A stretch of DNA of 64,000 bases from Dreissena polymorpha (taxonomy: Eukaryota > Mollusca > Bivalvia > Myida > Dreissenidae): NCBI RefSeq assembly GCF_020536995.1, contig NC_068359.1:120702436-120766435 (forward strand), written 5' to 3'. Both the position numbers and the translations under genes were made by a program. The notes under the pieces are model-generated. The model saw only the letters and a list, made by a program, of their open reading frames with translations. It made no database searches and was not told the origin of the DNA. This document shows, one piece after another, positions 23,201 through 34,826 of this stretch. Positions within the stretch are counted from its first letter, which is position 1; every line of letters starts with the position of its first letter.

Positions 23201-26200
23201 CTCACGTAATAGACCAGGTACTAGTAGTAAAATATATTTGCGCATCTTTTTGAGACGAAATAGTATTCATTAACACACAAGGGCTCAGGGATGACAGAGC
23301 TGTTGACTTTTCATGGTAAAATTGTATGGTATTTTATTTATACATTTGTTTTATATATATAACAGATAGCTGGAGGTTATAAGCACAATTTACTTTACAT
23401 TTATAATGCAATCTTGATATAACGAAGGATGGTGTCTCATACAAGTACTCGAATCGGTTTTGTAAAATTAAGTAAAAACAATTTGTTTCATATAACTAAA
23501 CACAGACGTTGACCCCACCCCTCCAAAAATCAAAACTTTTATTGGACCAGAATTGAGATGTACAGTAACAGGTTTTCATAAAATAGCTTAAAAAATTATT
23601 GAATAATCGAGCGGGGGTCATTTTAAGAATTGACATAACCATAAGCATTGAATGAAACGTCAGCTGTATCAGCAGGAGTGATTACCGTTATTGTAAATGC
23701 GGTCTATTTTTTTATTGGAAGGAAACAATTGCCAAAAATGAGACACACAACAAATTTACTAGATACGTCACATATGTACATAATACACGCAAACACTTGA
23801 ACAGAAGAACTGGGGCAACTGCCTTAGAATTGTCAATATTAAAGCTCAGGGGTTGTAAATCGGATTTAAGGAGCTATAAACCTCGCATGTGATCTGGAAT
23901 TATTAATTAAATCTTTATTTGTATATAATATTATAATTCAAATTAAATGGAAAGTAAACAGTATTACACTTTCAATTAAAATTCTATTTACACAAATGGT
24001 TTATATGCAGACCAGACAACAAGAACCGAAACTTTCTAGGGTACGGTGGAATTAAATCAAAGCAAGTGACAACTACAACCCGTCTTTACAAAAAGCGTGA
24101 TAGACACACAGGATCATATAGTTTTTACATTCACATCGATGCCATTGAAGTAGTTAATGGACAAATTACAAAGCTTGGTTGTGTATGTCAATGAGTACCT
24201 AATGGCCCTATTCCACTACGAAAACAAGCCCACGATTCGCTACGATTTCTCAAATTTATTGAATCGGGAAGACTTGTGACAGTCTGCGATTCAGTTACGA
24301 CAGTGGTACGATTGAGTTACGACGAATCGTGGGGTTCGGTTGAAGTCTTGCGAATGGGTCGCGACTTCACTACGATGTGTAAGAATTTACTGCGACTGTA
24401 CCACGAACGATGCAGATCGGTCACGACTAAGCTAGGACCTCACCGAACGCACCCATGAATTCGGTGCCAATATCTACTGATATTGATTCTAACACGGCAC
24501 GCGACTTGTTTTCTGTAGACAAAGAAGAAAATCAAGTGTGGGTTATTCTGCAATAAATTACGTGCGGAGCTTAATGTTTCGAAAATAGTTCCGAATAAAT
24601 AAAGAAAATATTGCAGTAAAATGCACGTGCTTAAATCCCGCTCTTAAAGAAATGTAAAAAATGTAGCACGTATATAAATGTAATGAAACAACAAATTGTA
24701 TATTTGGTGATACGTGGCATGGCCACGCCTGCTAAGAATTTGTTTGTTAAGAAACGTAATTAAGAAAACATTTATAGCATGTCAGCTTTTCAAAAGAATT
24801 TACACATGTGACGTCATTAAGTTTCTATGAGTGTTGTTCTCAATGAAAGTGACGTAATTTGCAAAATATTTATGAATGAAAACGACGTCAAATGTTTGTA
24901 CAATTCAATGAGTTCACTAAATAGTGAACTTTGTACTAAGAAGGGCGGAGTATTGAAAAACATAGTTCACGTCCAAAAGCTTGAATCAAATCAATCAGAA
25001 TCGTGTTAGAATATAAATAATATTTTTCTATGATGGCTTGTTGTCGAATAACCCACAGTAAGGAGTATAGATTCGTGTTATCAAAGCACTCGTGCTCCGC
25101 ATTCGTGATTTAATTCCTACGCATCTATACTTCTTACCGTGGGTTATTCGACAACAAAACATGATGGAAAAATATTATTTCTTTATCATTCTTTACAAAA
25201 TCGTAACTGTTTCGTAACTAAATCGCGAGAATCTTAGCGGGCTCGCAACTCAAACGGGATGAACTATTGAGAGTCTTGACAAAGTCGTAAATGATTCGTA
25301 GACAGATCACGTGATCACCGATTCCCCGATTGAGTCACGAATTACCTAAGATTCCATTACGACGCCCAAGAACGCACTACGACACTGTTACAAGTCAACT
25401 GCGATTAAATTCAGTCTTGGAGGTCTTGGTCAAATTTTAAACACGTTTAAAAACTGGCCGCGATATTTTGGGAGCTCACGACTCGCTCCTCGCGACTAGC
25501 TACGAATGAGTTAGGACCTTCGCCGATTGAGTTACGAATGTCCCCGACCTCAAAATATAGGAAATCGGGACAAATCGTTGGGAATCGGATCGTAGTGGAA
25601 TACCCCTATAAGACGCTCTCGCTGCGAAGAAATATTTACTTGCATTTTGTTGAAAATTCGAGACAAAACAAGACTGAACATTCATCTTTTAATTATCAAT
25701 ACCAACATCAACTACAGGGTAGTTTACGTAATTAGGGCAAACAAAAACCTCTATTCATAGTTTGATATTGGAAAGTGGGCTTTAATTCGGCAGTCACTTT
25801 TACATTCTTTGTTTGCAAAGTCGTCATTTAGATTCACTATAATATACCAAATGCACTATAAACATGAAGATTATGGGTGCTTATGCTGTATTTTGGAAAG
25901 GTTGGGAGGTTGCACGGATTCGTAAATCGAGATGCAGGCGGACTGTTCACGGTTAAATAATTTGAATTGTCGACTGCCTTAAATCAATTCATGAAGTGTT
26001 GTGAATGTTTTGACTCAATGTTGACATACATATGGTCTTACCGTGTTGAATATAACAATTCAGAAGTTATTTGTTTTATCTTTATTTAACGATAACTGGT
26101 TTGTGTCATTTACTAAAAGTTATGTCTTGGTTCAACCATATTTACAGTCGATAAAATATAGCTTTTTGCTAATGTGCTATTCAATGAGACTATATACTAT

Positions 26201-27945
26201 TCATAAGGTTACATAGGTAATATGCTGGTGTGAACGTGTCATAACTTTTATCCCTTCGTTTAGGAGATGATAGTTTGAACTGTCGCCCTAGGTCTCTTGT
26301 CGAAATGTCTAAGATAAACCTCTCCACAGTATTTCAACAGTAATGATGTACTGTCGTCGAAAGACCTTGACATTACTATGTTACTGATCATTGGGTGCGC
26401 ATGCACGATCAAACGTACGTCCGCCAACGGAAAACGCAGACAAGTAGGTTAATATAAAAAATTATTTTATGTCGGACACGATAAAATATATTTCGTTGCA
26501 ACTGATACTATTTTGCATATCTTTAAACATTTGAAGGATCAGAAAAAGATGTCACCAAATTGACAGGATTCTTTCGTGATGAACTTGGTTATGAAGTTGA
26601 AGTCGCCCAAGACAATATGACAAGACATCAACTGAGATGCTGTTTGGAAGATGCGAAGACGAAGATTGACACCCGTTTCTACTGTTTTATCTGCATTGTT
26701 ATGGCACATGGGGATGAGATGATTATATATTCGTCGTATATATTCACATGAGCTTAACTTATATAGTGTTAAAAATGATCATACAGGTTTGGTGCAAGAA
26801 GTGATAATTCGGAATTTCAGCAGATGTGTTTCTTTGGATACCTATTAATCTATCTAAATATATAGTTTACAAAACTGTCATAGAAAAAAATTGCTTCTAG
26901 ATTTATATTGTTAAATATTGTAAACTTTACACAAATTTATGTTAGTTCCATCGTTATTTTTAAGAATGGAATAATGACATCCGACGAAACAATACAACCA
27001 TACAACGAAATTTTAGAAACATTCGATAACAAACGCATGCAGAAATTTGCAGGTAAAATTTGCATTCAAGACTTTACGTTAAACAATTACCCAATTACAC
27101 TACATGCATGCACATATATGTATTTTGCAATTTAATAACTTTCAATATTAATTATCGAATAACACAAACGTATAATCATTAGTAATGTTGAATAAGATAC
27201 AGTGATTTTAGTAATGCATATGTTTAGAAAAGAAACAAGTATGACACCAAGAAAAAGACTCATACATTGACGGACCCAGTGATATATTTCTTACCACAAT
27301 TCATTTTCATTTTTAGGACGACCTAAGCTTTTTTTTATCAACGCGTGTAGGGGAAATAGGTTGCAGACAACCGTTCCGCTTGGGAATCTGGACCACACTG
27401 AGGCTGATGCAAAACCGTTTACGCCATCCAAATTAGTTGCCGAAACAGCCGACATATTTGCCGTGTATTCCACAGTCAGTGGTAATACACAATATTCCGC
27501 GCTTGAATGTTTCAGTCTATGCACTCATTTGACCACCCAATGAAAATAGTTAAAAATCTTACATAACTGGGCTTCTGGTTTAACTAGCACAGAGCCTAAC
27601 ATAAACTACATGTAGTTTAACAATTGAAACTAAATCACCTGTAATTTTATTACTGAATTTAGCTGTCTTTATAGGTACTTAATAGTTATTTTACAAGAAA
27701 ATGTTTATAAAAGTATTTACACATTATATCCGTTTTCAGGCTTCGCTTCAATACGAGACACTGAAGAAGGATCTGTGTTTATCCAGTCTTGTGTAGATGT
27801 TTTCAAGAAATACTACGACAGGAAAACTCTTATCGAAATGACAACAGCCATTCAAAGAAAAGTACAAAACAGAGAATCCTGTCAAGTTTCAGAAGTTAAA
27901 ACTACGCTTACAAAACAATTGTATCTCAAAAACGAGAACTGGTAA
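20165..27945 (+). CDS. Caspase-like cysteine protease, seven coding exons
   Basis: A caspase-fold cysteine protease would cleave proteins after Asp in apoptosis or related signalling. Coding exons by homology and splice signals are 20165-20249, 22545-22646, 23149-23217, 26537-26718, 26965-27052, 27317-27481 and 27740-27945: 897 nt, 298 residues if joined at positions matching the minus-strand paralog. The N terminus is a short acidic peptide with no CARD or DED. The p20 region has YPCDGTGFVLLINYSRN, an Arg just before PGSEKDV in the S1-pocket Arg position, catalytic His in MAHGDE and catalytic Cys in INACRG (normally QAC-x-G). The p10 region has VYSTV, then GFASIRDTEEGSVFIQ with the second S1 Arg (IRD), and ends KNENW. 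Exon 4 lacks a GT donor at the expected place, so the transcript may be altered or the gene decaying. Without transcripts the intron calls are predictions. Confidence 0.8.
20698..20875 (+). mobile_element. tRNA-derived SINE, well-preserved head
   Basis: The tRNA-like head (about 20702-20773) has box A TAGCGTAGTGG and box B GGGTTCGATCCCC. The anticodon-loop position reads CTGTAAA, which would be TGT (Thr-like). A body shared with 7487-7666 follows (CATAGACAC, AAGTACTGGTTC, GGAAACGGAC, GAGCGTTTCAA), then AATCGAGCTTAAATAAAT. It lies in intron 1 of the caspase gene. The attached SINE body argues against a functional tRNA gene. Confidence 0.85.
20990..21670 (+). repeat. Duplicated unit B, right block (pairs with 15090-16340)
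   Basis: Collinear with the right block of unit A, more compact, with no insertions apparent. It lies entirely within intron 1 of the caspase gene, so the duplication covered promoter, leader, exon 1 and part of intron 1, but apparently not exon 2 onward. Confidence 0.6.
22545..22646 (+). CDS. Exon 2 of the plus-strand caspase gene: 34-codon symmetric exon
   Basis: The exon is bounded by acceptor TAATGCATAG and donor AGCA/GTAAGT. It is 102 nt, enters with two bases and leaves in phase 1, so it can be included or skipped without shifting the frame. It adds VLTCSGESSFGPRDFEKTV and then FIHPALLAKGMGES ahead of the caspase domain. I found no counterpart in intron 1 of the minus-strand paralog. 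It matches no domain I know. The call rests on strong splice sites, phase fit and an open frame. Confidence 0.55.
23149..23217 (+). CDS. Exon 3 of the plus-strand caspase gene: start of p20
   Basis: The acceptor is TTGTCTTTTCCAG, the donor is CCAG/GTACTA and the length is 69 nt, identical to the minus-strand paralog exon. It encodes DAAYPCDGTGFVLLINYSRN, the first beta strand of the caspase fold (compare GLCLIINN in executioner caspases), ending with the Arg-Pro-Gly that leads into GSEKDV. Confidence 0.85.
24201..25609. mobile_element. Non-autonomous DNA transposon with terminal and subterminal repeats, about 1.4 kb
   Basis: The left end GGCCCTATTCCACTACGA and right end TCGTAGTGGAATACCCC are inverted repeats (TATTCCACTACGA exact). 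The ends are dense in short CpG-bearing motifs (TTACGA, TCGCGAC, GATTGAGTTACGA) in both orientations, as in transposase-binding subterminal repeats. No transposase frame is present. The superfamily is undetermined; the 2 bp flanks could be TA. It sits in intron 3 of the caspase gene and contains the foldback at 25018-25177. Confidence 0.75.
25018..25177. repeat. Long hairpin with arms of about 58 bp
   Basis: Arms 25018-25075 and 25120-25177 are inverted copies with few mismatches; the TTGTCGAATAACCCAC core pairs exactly. The spacer is about 44 nt and contains CACTCGTGC and CATTCGTGA. It lies inside the 24201-25609 transposon, as an internal structure or a nested foldback element. As intronic RNA it would form a stable hairpin. 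Confidence 0.85.
26537..26718 (+). CDS. Exon 4 of the plus-strand caspase gene: catalytic His exon
   Basis: 182 nt to the position matching the paralog's exon end. It encodes SEKDVTKLTGFFRDELGYEV through FYCFICIVMAHGDE, carrying the catalytic His of the S/A-H-G motif. The acceptor is weak (CATTTGAAG). The expected donor reads GAG/ATGATT where the paralog has GAA/GTAATT, so the canonical GT is missing. The next GT that restores frame, with a different acceptor, is at 26736. The frame stays open to a stop after HGDEMIIYSSYIFT, so without splicing the protein would end before the catalytic Cys. Confidence 0.8.
26965..27052 (+). CDS. Exon 5 of the plus-strand caspase gene
   Basis: 88 nt, phase 0 in, phase 1 out, donor GCAG/GTAAAA. 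It encodes NGIMTSDETIQPYNEILETF then DNKRMQKFA, matching KGIITSDGKVQSYNEI in the paralog and the GTNGPVDLKKIT loop region of executioner caspases. An alternative acceptor at 26944-26945 would start the exon at 26946 and stay open. Confidence 0.8.
27317..27481 (+). CDS. Exon 6 of the plus-strand caspase gene: catalytic Cys exon
   Basis: 165 nt, acceptor CATTTTTAG, donor AGTG/GTAATA. It encodes RPKLFFINACRGNR with the catalytic Cys, then an Asp-containing linker (NLDHTEADAKP) that would be the p20/p10 processing site, then ETADIFAVYSTVS, the start of p10. The Gln of QACRG is Asn here. Confidence 0.9.
27740..27945 (+). CDS. Exon 7 of the plus-strand caspase gene: p10 and stop
   Basis: The acceptor is CCGTTTTCAG. 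It encodes GFASIRDTEEGSVFIQSCVD and on to KTTLTKQLYLKNENW, then TAA. The Arg in SIRD matches the p10 S1-pocket Arg; the following Trp positions of executioner caspases (SWRN, GSWF) are Ile and Val here, which predicts an altered S2/S4 pocket. No AATAAA was noticed in the next 400 bp. Confidence 0.9.
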
Positions 27946-28748
27946 GCCATTGATCAGTTTTCCCAAATCACGTTTTTGAAAGAAAAAATAGTACACTCTG
28001 TTTAGACTGGTTTTGTCTGGAAAATCATTCCGATCTTCGTTTCGAATGTTTCGTTTGATTTGTTAAATTGTTTGTAACTTCGAATTATCGCACTTCAGTT
28101 ATTTGCTAATCAGAGACTTTCTATGCCTTATTTCTAAAAGCAATTGATTGCGGACCACCAATTTTAATATATTTTGAAATTAAGATTTGTATCGAGTTAC
28201 TAATATTTTATTTTGTTTTGCTGCCTGTACAATAGTTTTTAAACGCATTGTACAAGTAATTGGTTATTTTCATGTAAGATAACGTTTTTCATGTAAGATA
28301 ACGTTTTTAATAACAACTTTTGCTTTTACGTTAATTGTTAAGGTAAGAGTTAACCTATTTACCATAGTTTGGCTACTTCACACGTGATGCCAATCTCAAT
28401 AGTGTATGGGCGTAGAGAAATGGACGTAAGAATGAAAATTGCTTGCCTATCCGTGTTGGGTAAATTAAGTCAAAATCCTCGATAAATGTTTTCCTCACCT
28501 AAATCATGATTATATAACTTAGAATGTGTATACGGCAATATCATTTAACTGACTTCAAAATGAAAGATGTAGCAAATTTAACAATACAATATATTGATAG
28601 ATAGTGTGTTTGAACCGTACGTTTTCATTTACAAATGCGTCTGCTACTTTTAAAAAGCCATATATGATGTCCCGCCTACAAAATTACAATGATAATTTTT
28701 ATATGCATATACGTACTACGTATATTTTATGAACTTATATTTGTTTAT

Positions 28749-29273
28749 TAACCAGGTTTTCCGAAGGAAAAAACTGGTTATTAGATTGGCGAATGCGGGC
28801 GGGCTGGCTGGCTCGCTGGCTCGCTGGCTGGCTGGCGGGCTGGCGGGCGGGCGGAACAAGCTTGTCCGGGCCATAACTATGTCGTTCATTGTCAGATTTT
28901 AAAATCATTTGGCACATTTGTTCACCATCATTGGACGGTGTGTCGCGCGAAATAATTACGTCGATATCTCCAAGGTCAAGGTCACACTTTGAGTTCAAAG
29001 GTCAAAAATGGCCATAAATGAGCTTGTCCTGGCCATAACTATGTCATTCATTGTGAGATTTTAAAATCATTTGGCACATTTGTTCACCATCATGGGACGG
29101 TGTGTCGCACGAAAGAATCGCGTCAATATCTCCAATGTCAAGGTCGCCACGACTAAAAATAGATTTAAAAAAAAAACAAACTTACAAAGGGGGTTAATTT
29201 TGTTTGTTCATTTCAAAAGTTCAGTTTGAGTTTTCTCCCTTTATCAGATTTTTTTTTCACAATGAAAACCTGG
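28749..29273 (+). mobile_element. Bivalve repeat element with a two-copy 162 bp core (Helitron-like)
   Basis: Bounded by AACCAGGTTTTC and GAAAACCTGGTT. It has a GGCT/GGCG-rich simple tract (about 28797-28855), then two core copies starting at CTTGTCC (28861 and 29023) that share GGCCATAACTATGTC, ATCATTTGGCACATTTGTTC and GACGGTGTGTCGC. Core tandem repeats plus a simple-sequence tract resemble pearl/HINE non-autonomous Helitron-like elements of bivalves. The matching ends leave TIR ownership possible. Confidence 0.7.
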
Positions 29274-29529
29274 TTTTGTGACAATTTTGTCCCTTGTTTT
29301 CAGTCTTTAATTATGCTATATGCATAAAACAAATTGCCATTTGTCATTCTTGCTACTCCTATCTATACATAGGGGTAATATGTCTAAGACGCAGCTTATA
29401 AAACGGATCTGATATTTGGCATAAATAAGGCATTTATGCTTTAAAAAAAAACTTTTATACTAAATAAGATGTCATTTATTCATATTTTTTGGCTTGAGAT
29501 CCTTAAGGAAAACGATTTTCTCAATTGAT

Positions 29530-29825
29530 ACCAATCCGTTTTAAAAGAACAAATACTTACCTTTGGCGTTCATAGACACACACTCGAAATGATTTCACAC
29601 AAGATTTATATATACTGGATATTTTATACATTAACCCATTTGAGACTTTCGTCACGTTCACGAATAATTTCGGAAAGTATAATTACGTATTTTGTAATAC
29701 TTTTTAGAATTAAAATAATAACTTATTGCGGGGATAATGTATAGATAATAATTTACCATTTCGAGAAAACATATTTTTAGTGTGTATTTATTACTGTAAA
29801 AAAGCACTTTCGTCTCAAGATGTTA
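29530..29825 (+). repeat. Segment paralogous to 1990-2300
   Basis: Partner of the left-flank segment; the anchors are given there. It lies between the two convergent caspase genes. Confidence 0.5.
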
Positions 29826-29829
29826 ATAA

Positions 29830-32800
29830 CTTTACATTAATACAATTTCAGATTCTTGTTGCAAAGACGCGTTGAAATCGCTGCTTAATGGTAATGATAT
29901 CAGAGCAGGCGTACGCTGTTGGAATTTGATTTCCATTTCTGGCAACGGCCTCTATCACTAGAATAACCTAATAGTATGTTCGAATTCTGAACTCACCTTC
30001 TGCGGTGCATTGAAAGATATGACGCGAAATCTTTACTCTAATCGAAAAATAATCATCCAGTAATACTATTGCAGTTTCGCATTTGGATTAAAAGCTTGCG
30101 GGAATGTGGTTAACTCTCAGCCTAACTGGCAATGGTATCGGGAAAGGAGTTTATTCTTAAAAATTGATGTCCATTGTCGGAAATGGCATTCATAACTGTA
30201 TAAACCTAATCCTAGTCTGTTCGAATTCGGAATTCATCGGCTGAGATGCGCCAAACATGTATAGGTCGACCGCGGTGTTGTGCAAACAGCGTGTTTGCAC
30301 TAGACCACGAACTCCCTTAAGAGTATTAACATCTTACGCATTTAATATTTCGAGACTTAAACTCATTGACTTACTTTTATTGATGTCGATAAATAATTTA
30401 AAATAAAATAAATCGGCATAATACGGATAATCAAGAACAACGATGAAATATTACATGGATTTATTACACGTGAATGGACGTTTTATAAAATACAAATACC
30501 AATAACAACTTATCAAAATAAGTAGAAGCCTTCTCACTTTGGTAATAAGTATAATTCAAAGTGGGCAAAAGTGTTAAAGGAATGACAGCCAAATTCATAA
30601 ACGACTGTTTTATATTATACATTTTTGTATCGTGTAATTCAAATATAAGCATGAATAATATGAAAACATAAGCAATTTGGCACTCACCTTTGTGAGGAAA
30701 TGTCGATGATAAATAATCGTACCATATTCCTATTTAAATAAAAATAATCATTTCAAGAATAAAGTCATCTTTTAAAGGCAATCATCTTTATAACTTGTAA
30801 ATCAGACTTACACGTCAGGTTCATTATAGGCATTGGACACTTACCTAGCACATTTTTTGTCTTTCTTGACAATTGTTCGGAATGTTTATTATTCTTATGT
30901 ATAAGATGTATGTTAATGGGAATAAAATTAAGATACAATATGGTCATAATATGTTATACTCAATCCAATAAATTTGAACGGTTTATAAACATATTGATTT
31001 ATCCACCGACAAAGCTTTGGATACATAATAAGTTGGTGTCGTCAACACTAACTGTCAAATACAGAATCCATTTTGTAAATTGCACAACACATGTATGCAC
31101 GTGTTTATATGATACTATGATGTTGGGTTTTGTTCGTTTGTGTATTTTTGCAAACGTATTTTGATATCGTTCCTTATCGGATAGTTTTGCATTTAGTTTT
31201 TAAATATATACAGGACAGCGTGGTGACAGCGTTAAAATGTACCTTTTGTTATATTTGACAGAACTTCAATTAGACTCGATTTAAGCCGGTTTTCTTGTGT
31301 AATTAGTTTGTAAATACATCTGATAAATGATCCGTTGAAAGGCAGCCGCCTTAATAATTAGTAAGTAGATTTCCAATTGAATCGAAACGCTCTTTTATTG
31401 CTAGGTATTGTGAACTAATGTTTTTGATGGTGGTTATTTACACAAGTCTCTTTTGCGATGCATTCTTGCCAAAGTGTGAGGATCGGCATACAGTATGCAG
31501 CTTCGTTTTTCATGTGCGTGTTATGCACGTTTTTACGCGATTATGTGCCCATAAACGCCTCGCAATAGTTACTGAAGTGAAAAATATTATAATGGAAAAT
31601 TGATGTTTATTTTGTGATAACTGATCTGTTAAAAATAGTCTAAAAATAGATACTAAAATGTGAATTGTGACAATAGTGAAAGGCTGATTTGTTATGTTCC
31701 GCGGGTTGCTTATTTGTTTATGCAATTGCTTGTTGAATTGTATGTATAGACTCTAAGAAATATAATGTATGCAATACTATAATATATTTGTGCACAATAT
31801 ATGCTAATGTAATCTATTTTACACAACTATATTATATCTGTATTTTGTATAGATGTGAAACTGGCATGTATGATTATTACATTTGATGCCATAGTTCATC
31901 CATAAAAAATGTGAATACTATTTCTTTTTTTTTCTTATATTATTAGCATAATTATCCACATAATATACGTACGATAATCATTTTTTTCCACGAATGTAAA
32001 AAATATTAAAGATGATTGCCACATTGTCGTAAAAATACTTTGTAAACATTCGATTTTTAATACCACTGTCATATATAATATAAGGTAGTATGCACACTAC
32101 TTATTACTGTATAACTACTTTCTTTTCACATGACCTTTTGACATGAACAGTATTATATGGTAAAGACTGACGATGGACTATGTACAAGGCGTAATTTATT
32201 TCTGTTCTGTTCTTGACGATTAATTAGGACAAAATTAATACCAATATGGTAATATTTTGTCGGAATTAAAATACCCACACACATTGACTTAACAATACTG
32301 GGATACCTGTGCACACGCTAATTAAGTTTGAGAAAGTGTTTTCTTTTTTTGTATATCATAGTCCTTAAAAGTTGGATTGACGTGTCATTAAAAAATATCA
32401 TTATTTCGAGACGTTTAACGTAGGTGAACAACAATATTCTCTGCCTTTTATAACCTACAGGTGACATTGTGACATACACACATTTTAGACAATATTACAT
32501 GAGCTATTCCTGTCTAAGTCATAAATAAATGATACATGATGTTGTTTGTTTATCTTTTACTGTTGATTGTATTGTTTTTGCAATAAAAGTATAAATGCAG
32601 GTTGACAAGATAGCAGACGTCATCGGTCTCCTAGCAACTAACGGTTGTTGTTATATTTGTTATTTGATGTGGCACTTTCGCCAAGATTTTGTAACGAAAC
32701 AAACGCACTATAGAACAAATACATCAAGACATCTTGATGTATGTGAGCAAAATTATGTAGATCCTTGTTAAAATTAAAATTTTGTAAAAAGCATGAGGTT

Positions 32801-34620
32801 TTTGTAATAAGATAAGATAGTACATACATTGCATTAGTTATTAAAATATTCAACAAACACCCATTTCAAAGTAGTTTAATGAAATATAAAGTAGTTTTAC
32901 TTGCTAAATGTATATCAATGACTACGTGTTCATCATGGAGCTAGTTGACGACGTATACAGATGGGTTATTGTATTGACATCATTTAAGTTATTATCGCCG
33001 AGACGAATGCCAACATTCTACTTTTTTTATCTTCATTATTAACGAAGCTCTACTAAAACAGCGTTTTTAGCTTCTGAGAGAACTGGCTTAAATGATAGAA
33101 TTTTGAAAGGTAATTGTAAAAAACAACAACACATTAAAAAACAACAACATGTTCTTACTTAGGCGTAAGTTACAAAACAGCATTTGTTTGTAAACGAAAT
33201 ATTAGAAAAGTATAATATTTGACGTGTAAAGGTTAACGTTCTGCTCTCATGGTGTATGAGAGATTTTGTTCCACTAAATGCAATCGTTAAATTTCAAACA
33301 AATTATAGGGGATTCCTTCGGGCAGTAATTTTGCATCCTGCAAAGATTATTAATATTTAAATTGATATTATTATAAAAAGGATGGTTTGTTTAGTTTATC
33401 TTAATGAAACTATTACTTTTAAATTTAAAACTTCAACAAAACAAATGCATATGTTGACGATATGCTTAATAAAGAACAATATATTTAAAAGAAAAAATAA
33501 ACATTATCCATCACAGAGAATTTATTTTTCAGCTATATGTGTTACAGGTTTAAAACTTCTTCATGAACATTGACCAGAGTCTTATTTCCTTCCGGAGGTA
33601 TGAGCTTCGACTAGACGAGTCGTTTCAATCTCTTACGATCTCTCCACTTATTCCATCCCGCGAAACCATTAAGGTGCTGTTATTCTCGAAAAATAGTACA
33701 TACCTATAGTCACCGAGATGAATGCAGACATTTTTTATATTTGATTGATATTTGGCAGTTTCGATATTTGATACGTACATTTTTTCAACTCATGCACTAG
33801 TTTAATTATGTGGAGACAACTAAAAATTTTTATAATATTTTAAGTCTCATATGAGCCAGACGAGATAACCTCTTTTACAGAAAAATATGTGCTTCGTAAG
33901 TATGAAATAAGTAATTTAAGTAAAGAAAGTGAAGTAAAGCGTTTGTTATCGTTAACACAAATTAAGTTGTTTCGCCGTTTATTCATTATTTGTATATGTT
34001 TAAATAAATCTATATTTATATTTGACATGGTAATCGGTTGATATAATTAAGTCAGAACAGTACCCGATTCGTTCCTATTTTGACGCATTCTTAAAAGAAA
34101 TATTTACGTCCGTATCGAGCGTTAACTATGACACATTCTCAAAAAGATATAAATGTAAATTTAAATTATTAAATTAATAAGGAGCGCACATTCCACAAAA
34201 CACTTCACGTATAGTGTCAAATAATGGAAAACGTCTGTTTTTTGTTCATAAACTTCTTCAATACATTAATCGTACATATTGGGCAAAATTAGAGTTTTTT
34301 TAATGCAAGCAGTTTTTCTTTAAGTTTTGACAAAGGAATGTCGTTATTAGGTGTCCCGCTACAATGTTAAATATTTCCACATTTTTTACTTATGGAAATT
34401 ATTTCGCAAAAAAGTTTCTTTCGAAAGTAAAATGATTGAAAAGTATTTTTTTTTCCGTCAGTCATGAAAAGAAAACAAGTATTTTGATTTTGGCCTTAGG
34501 TACGAGAATAGATATATCAGTTGCCATTGATACTGTTGCATGCAAAGTAGAATGCCGATTGAACTACTTGGATATTTAAATAATAGTCAGACATGTATGT
34601 TCACCATATGAATCTGCACA
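29830..34620. other. Intergenic between the convergent caspase genes, nothing coding seen
   Basis: AT-rich sequence with scattered short frames and no recognised exon. Near 30110-30260 there is a repeat-like paragraph related to 29930-30010: AATGGTAT, ATTTCCATTTCTGGCAACGGC against ATGTCCATTGTCGGAAATGGC, and CCTAAT..TATGTTCGAATTC against CCTAATCCTAGTCTGTTCGAATTC. This is about a 230 bp local duplication. A GACGTCATCGGT stretch near 32615 pairs with one near 2637. Confidence 0.4.
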
Positions 34621-34623
34621 CGA

Positions 34624-34826
34624 TCACTGTGATTTCATAAGATAGAATTGTTTTGTTAATGTTGTTTTAGCTTCGGAAACCTGACACATATGATTGTGTT
34701 GAACTTTTCGTCGTATTGATGTTGTCATATCGCATACGTTTCTCGTTTTGTAGTATTTTTGAAAAACATCAACGCACGTCTGTATAAAAATTGACCCCTC
34801 CTGCGTGTCTCTAGTTGACACAAATC
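34624..34826 (-). CDS. Exon 6 of the minus-strand caspase gene: p10 and stop
   Basis: The acceptor is GCATTGTTTTCCAG. It encodes GFVSTRDTQEGSIFIQTCVD through KTTLTKQFYLMKSQ and then TGA. By eye it is about two-thirds identical to the plus-strand exon 7. Confidence 0.9.
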
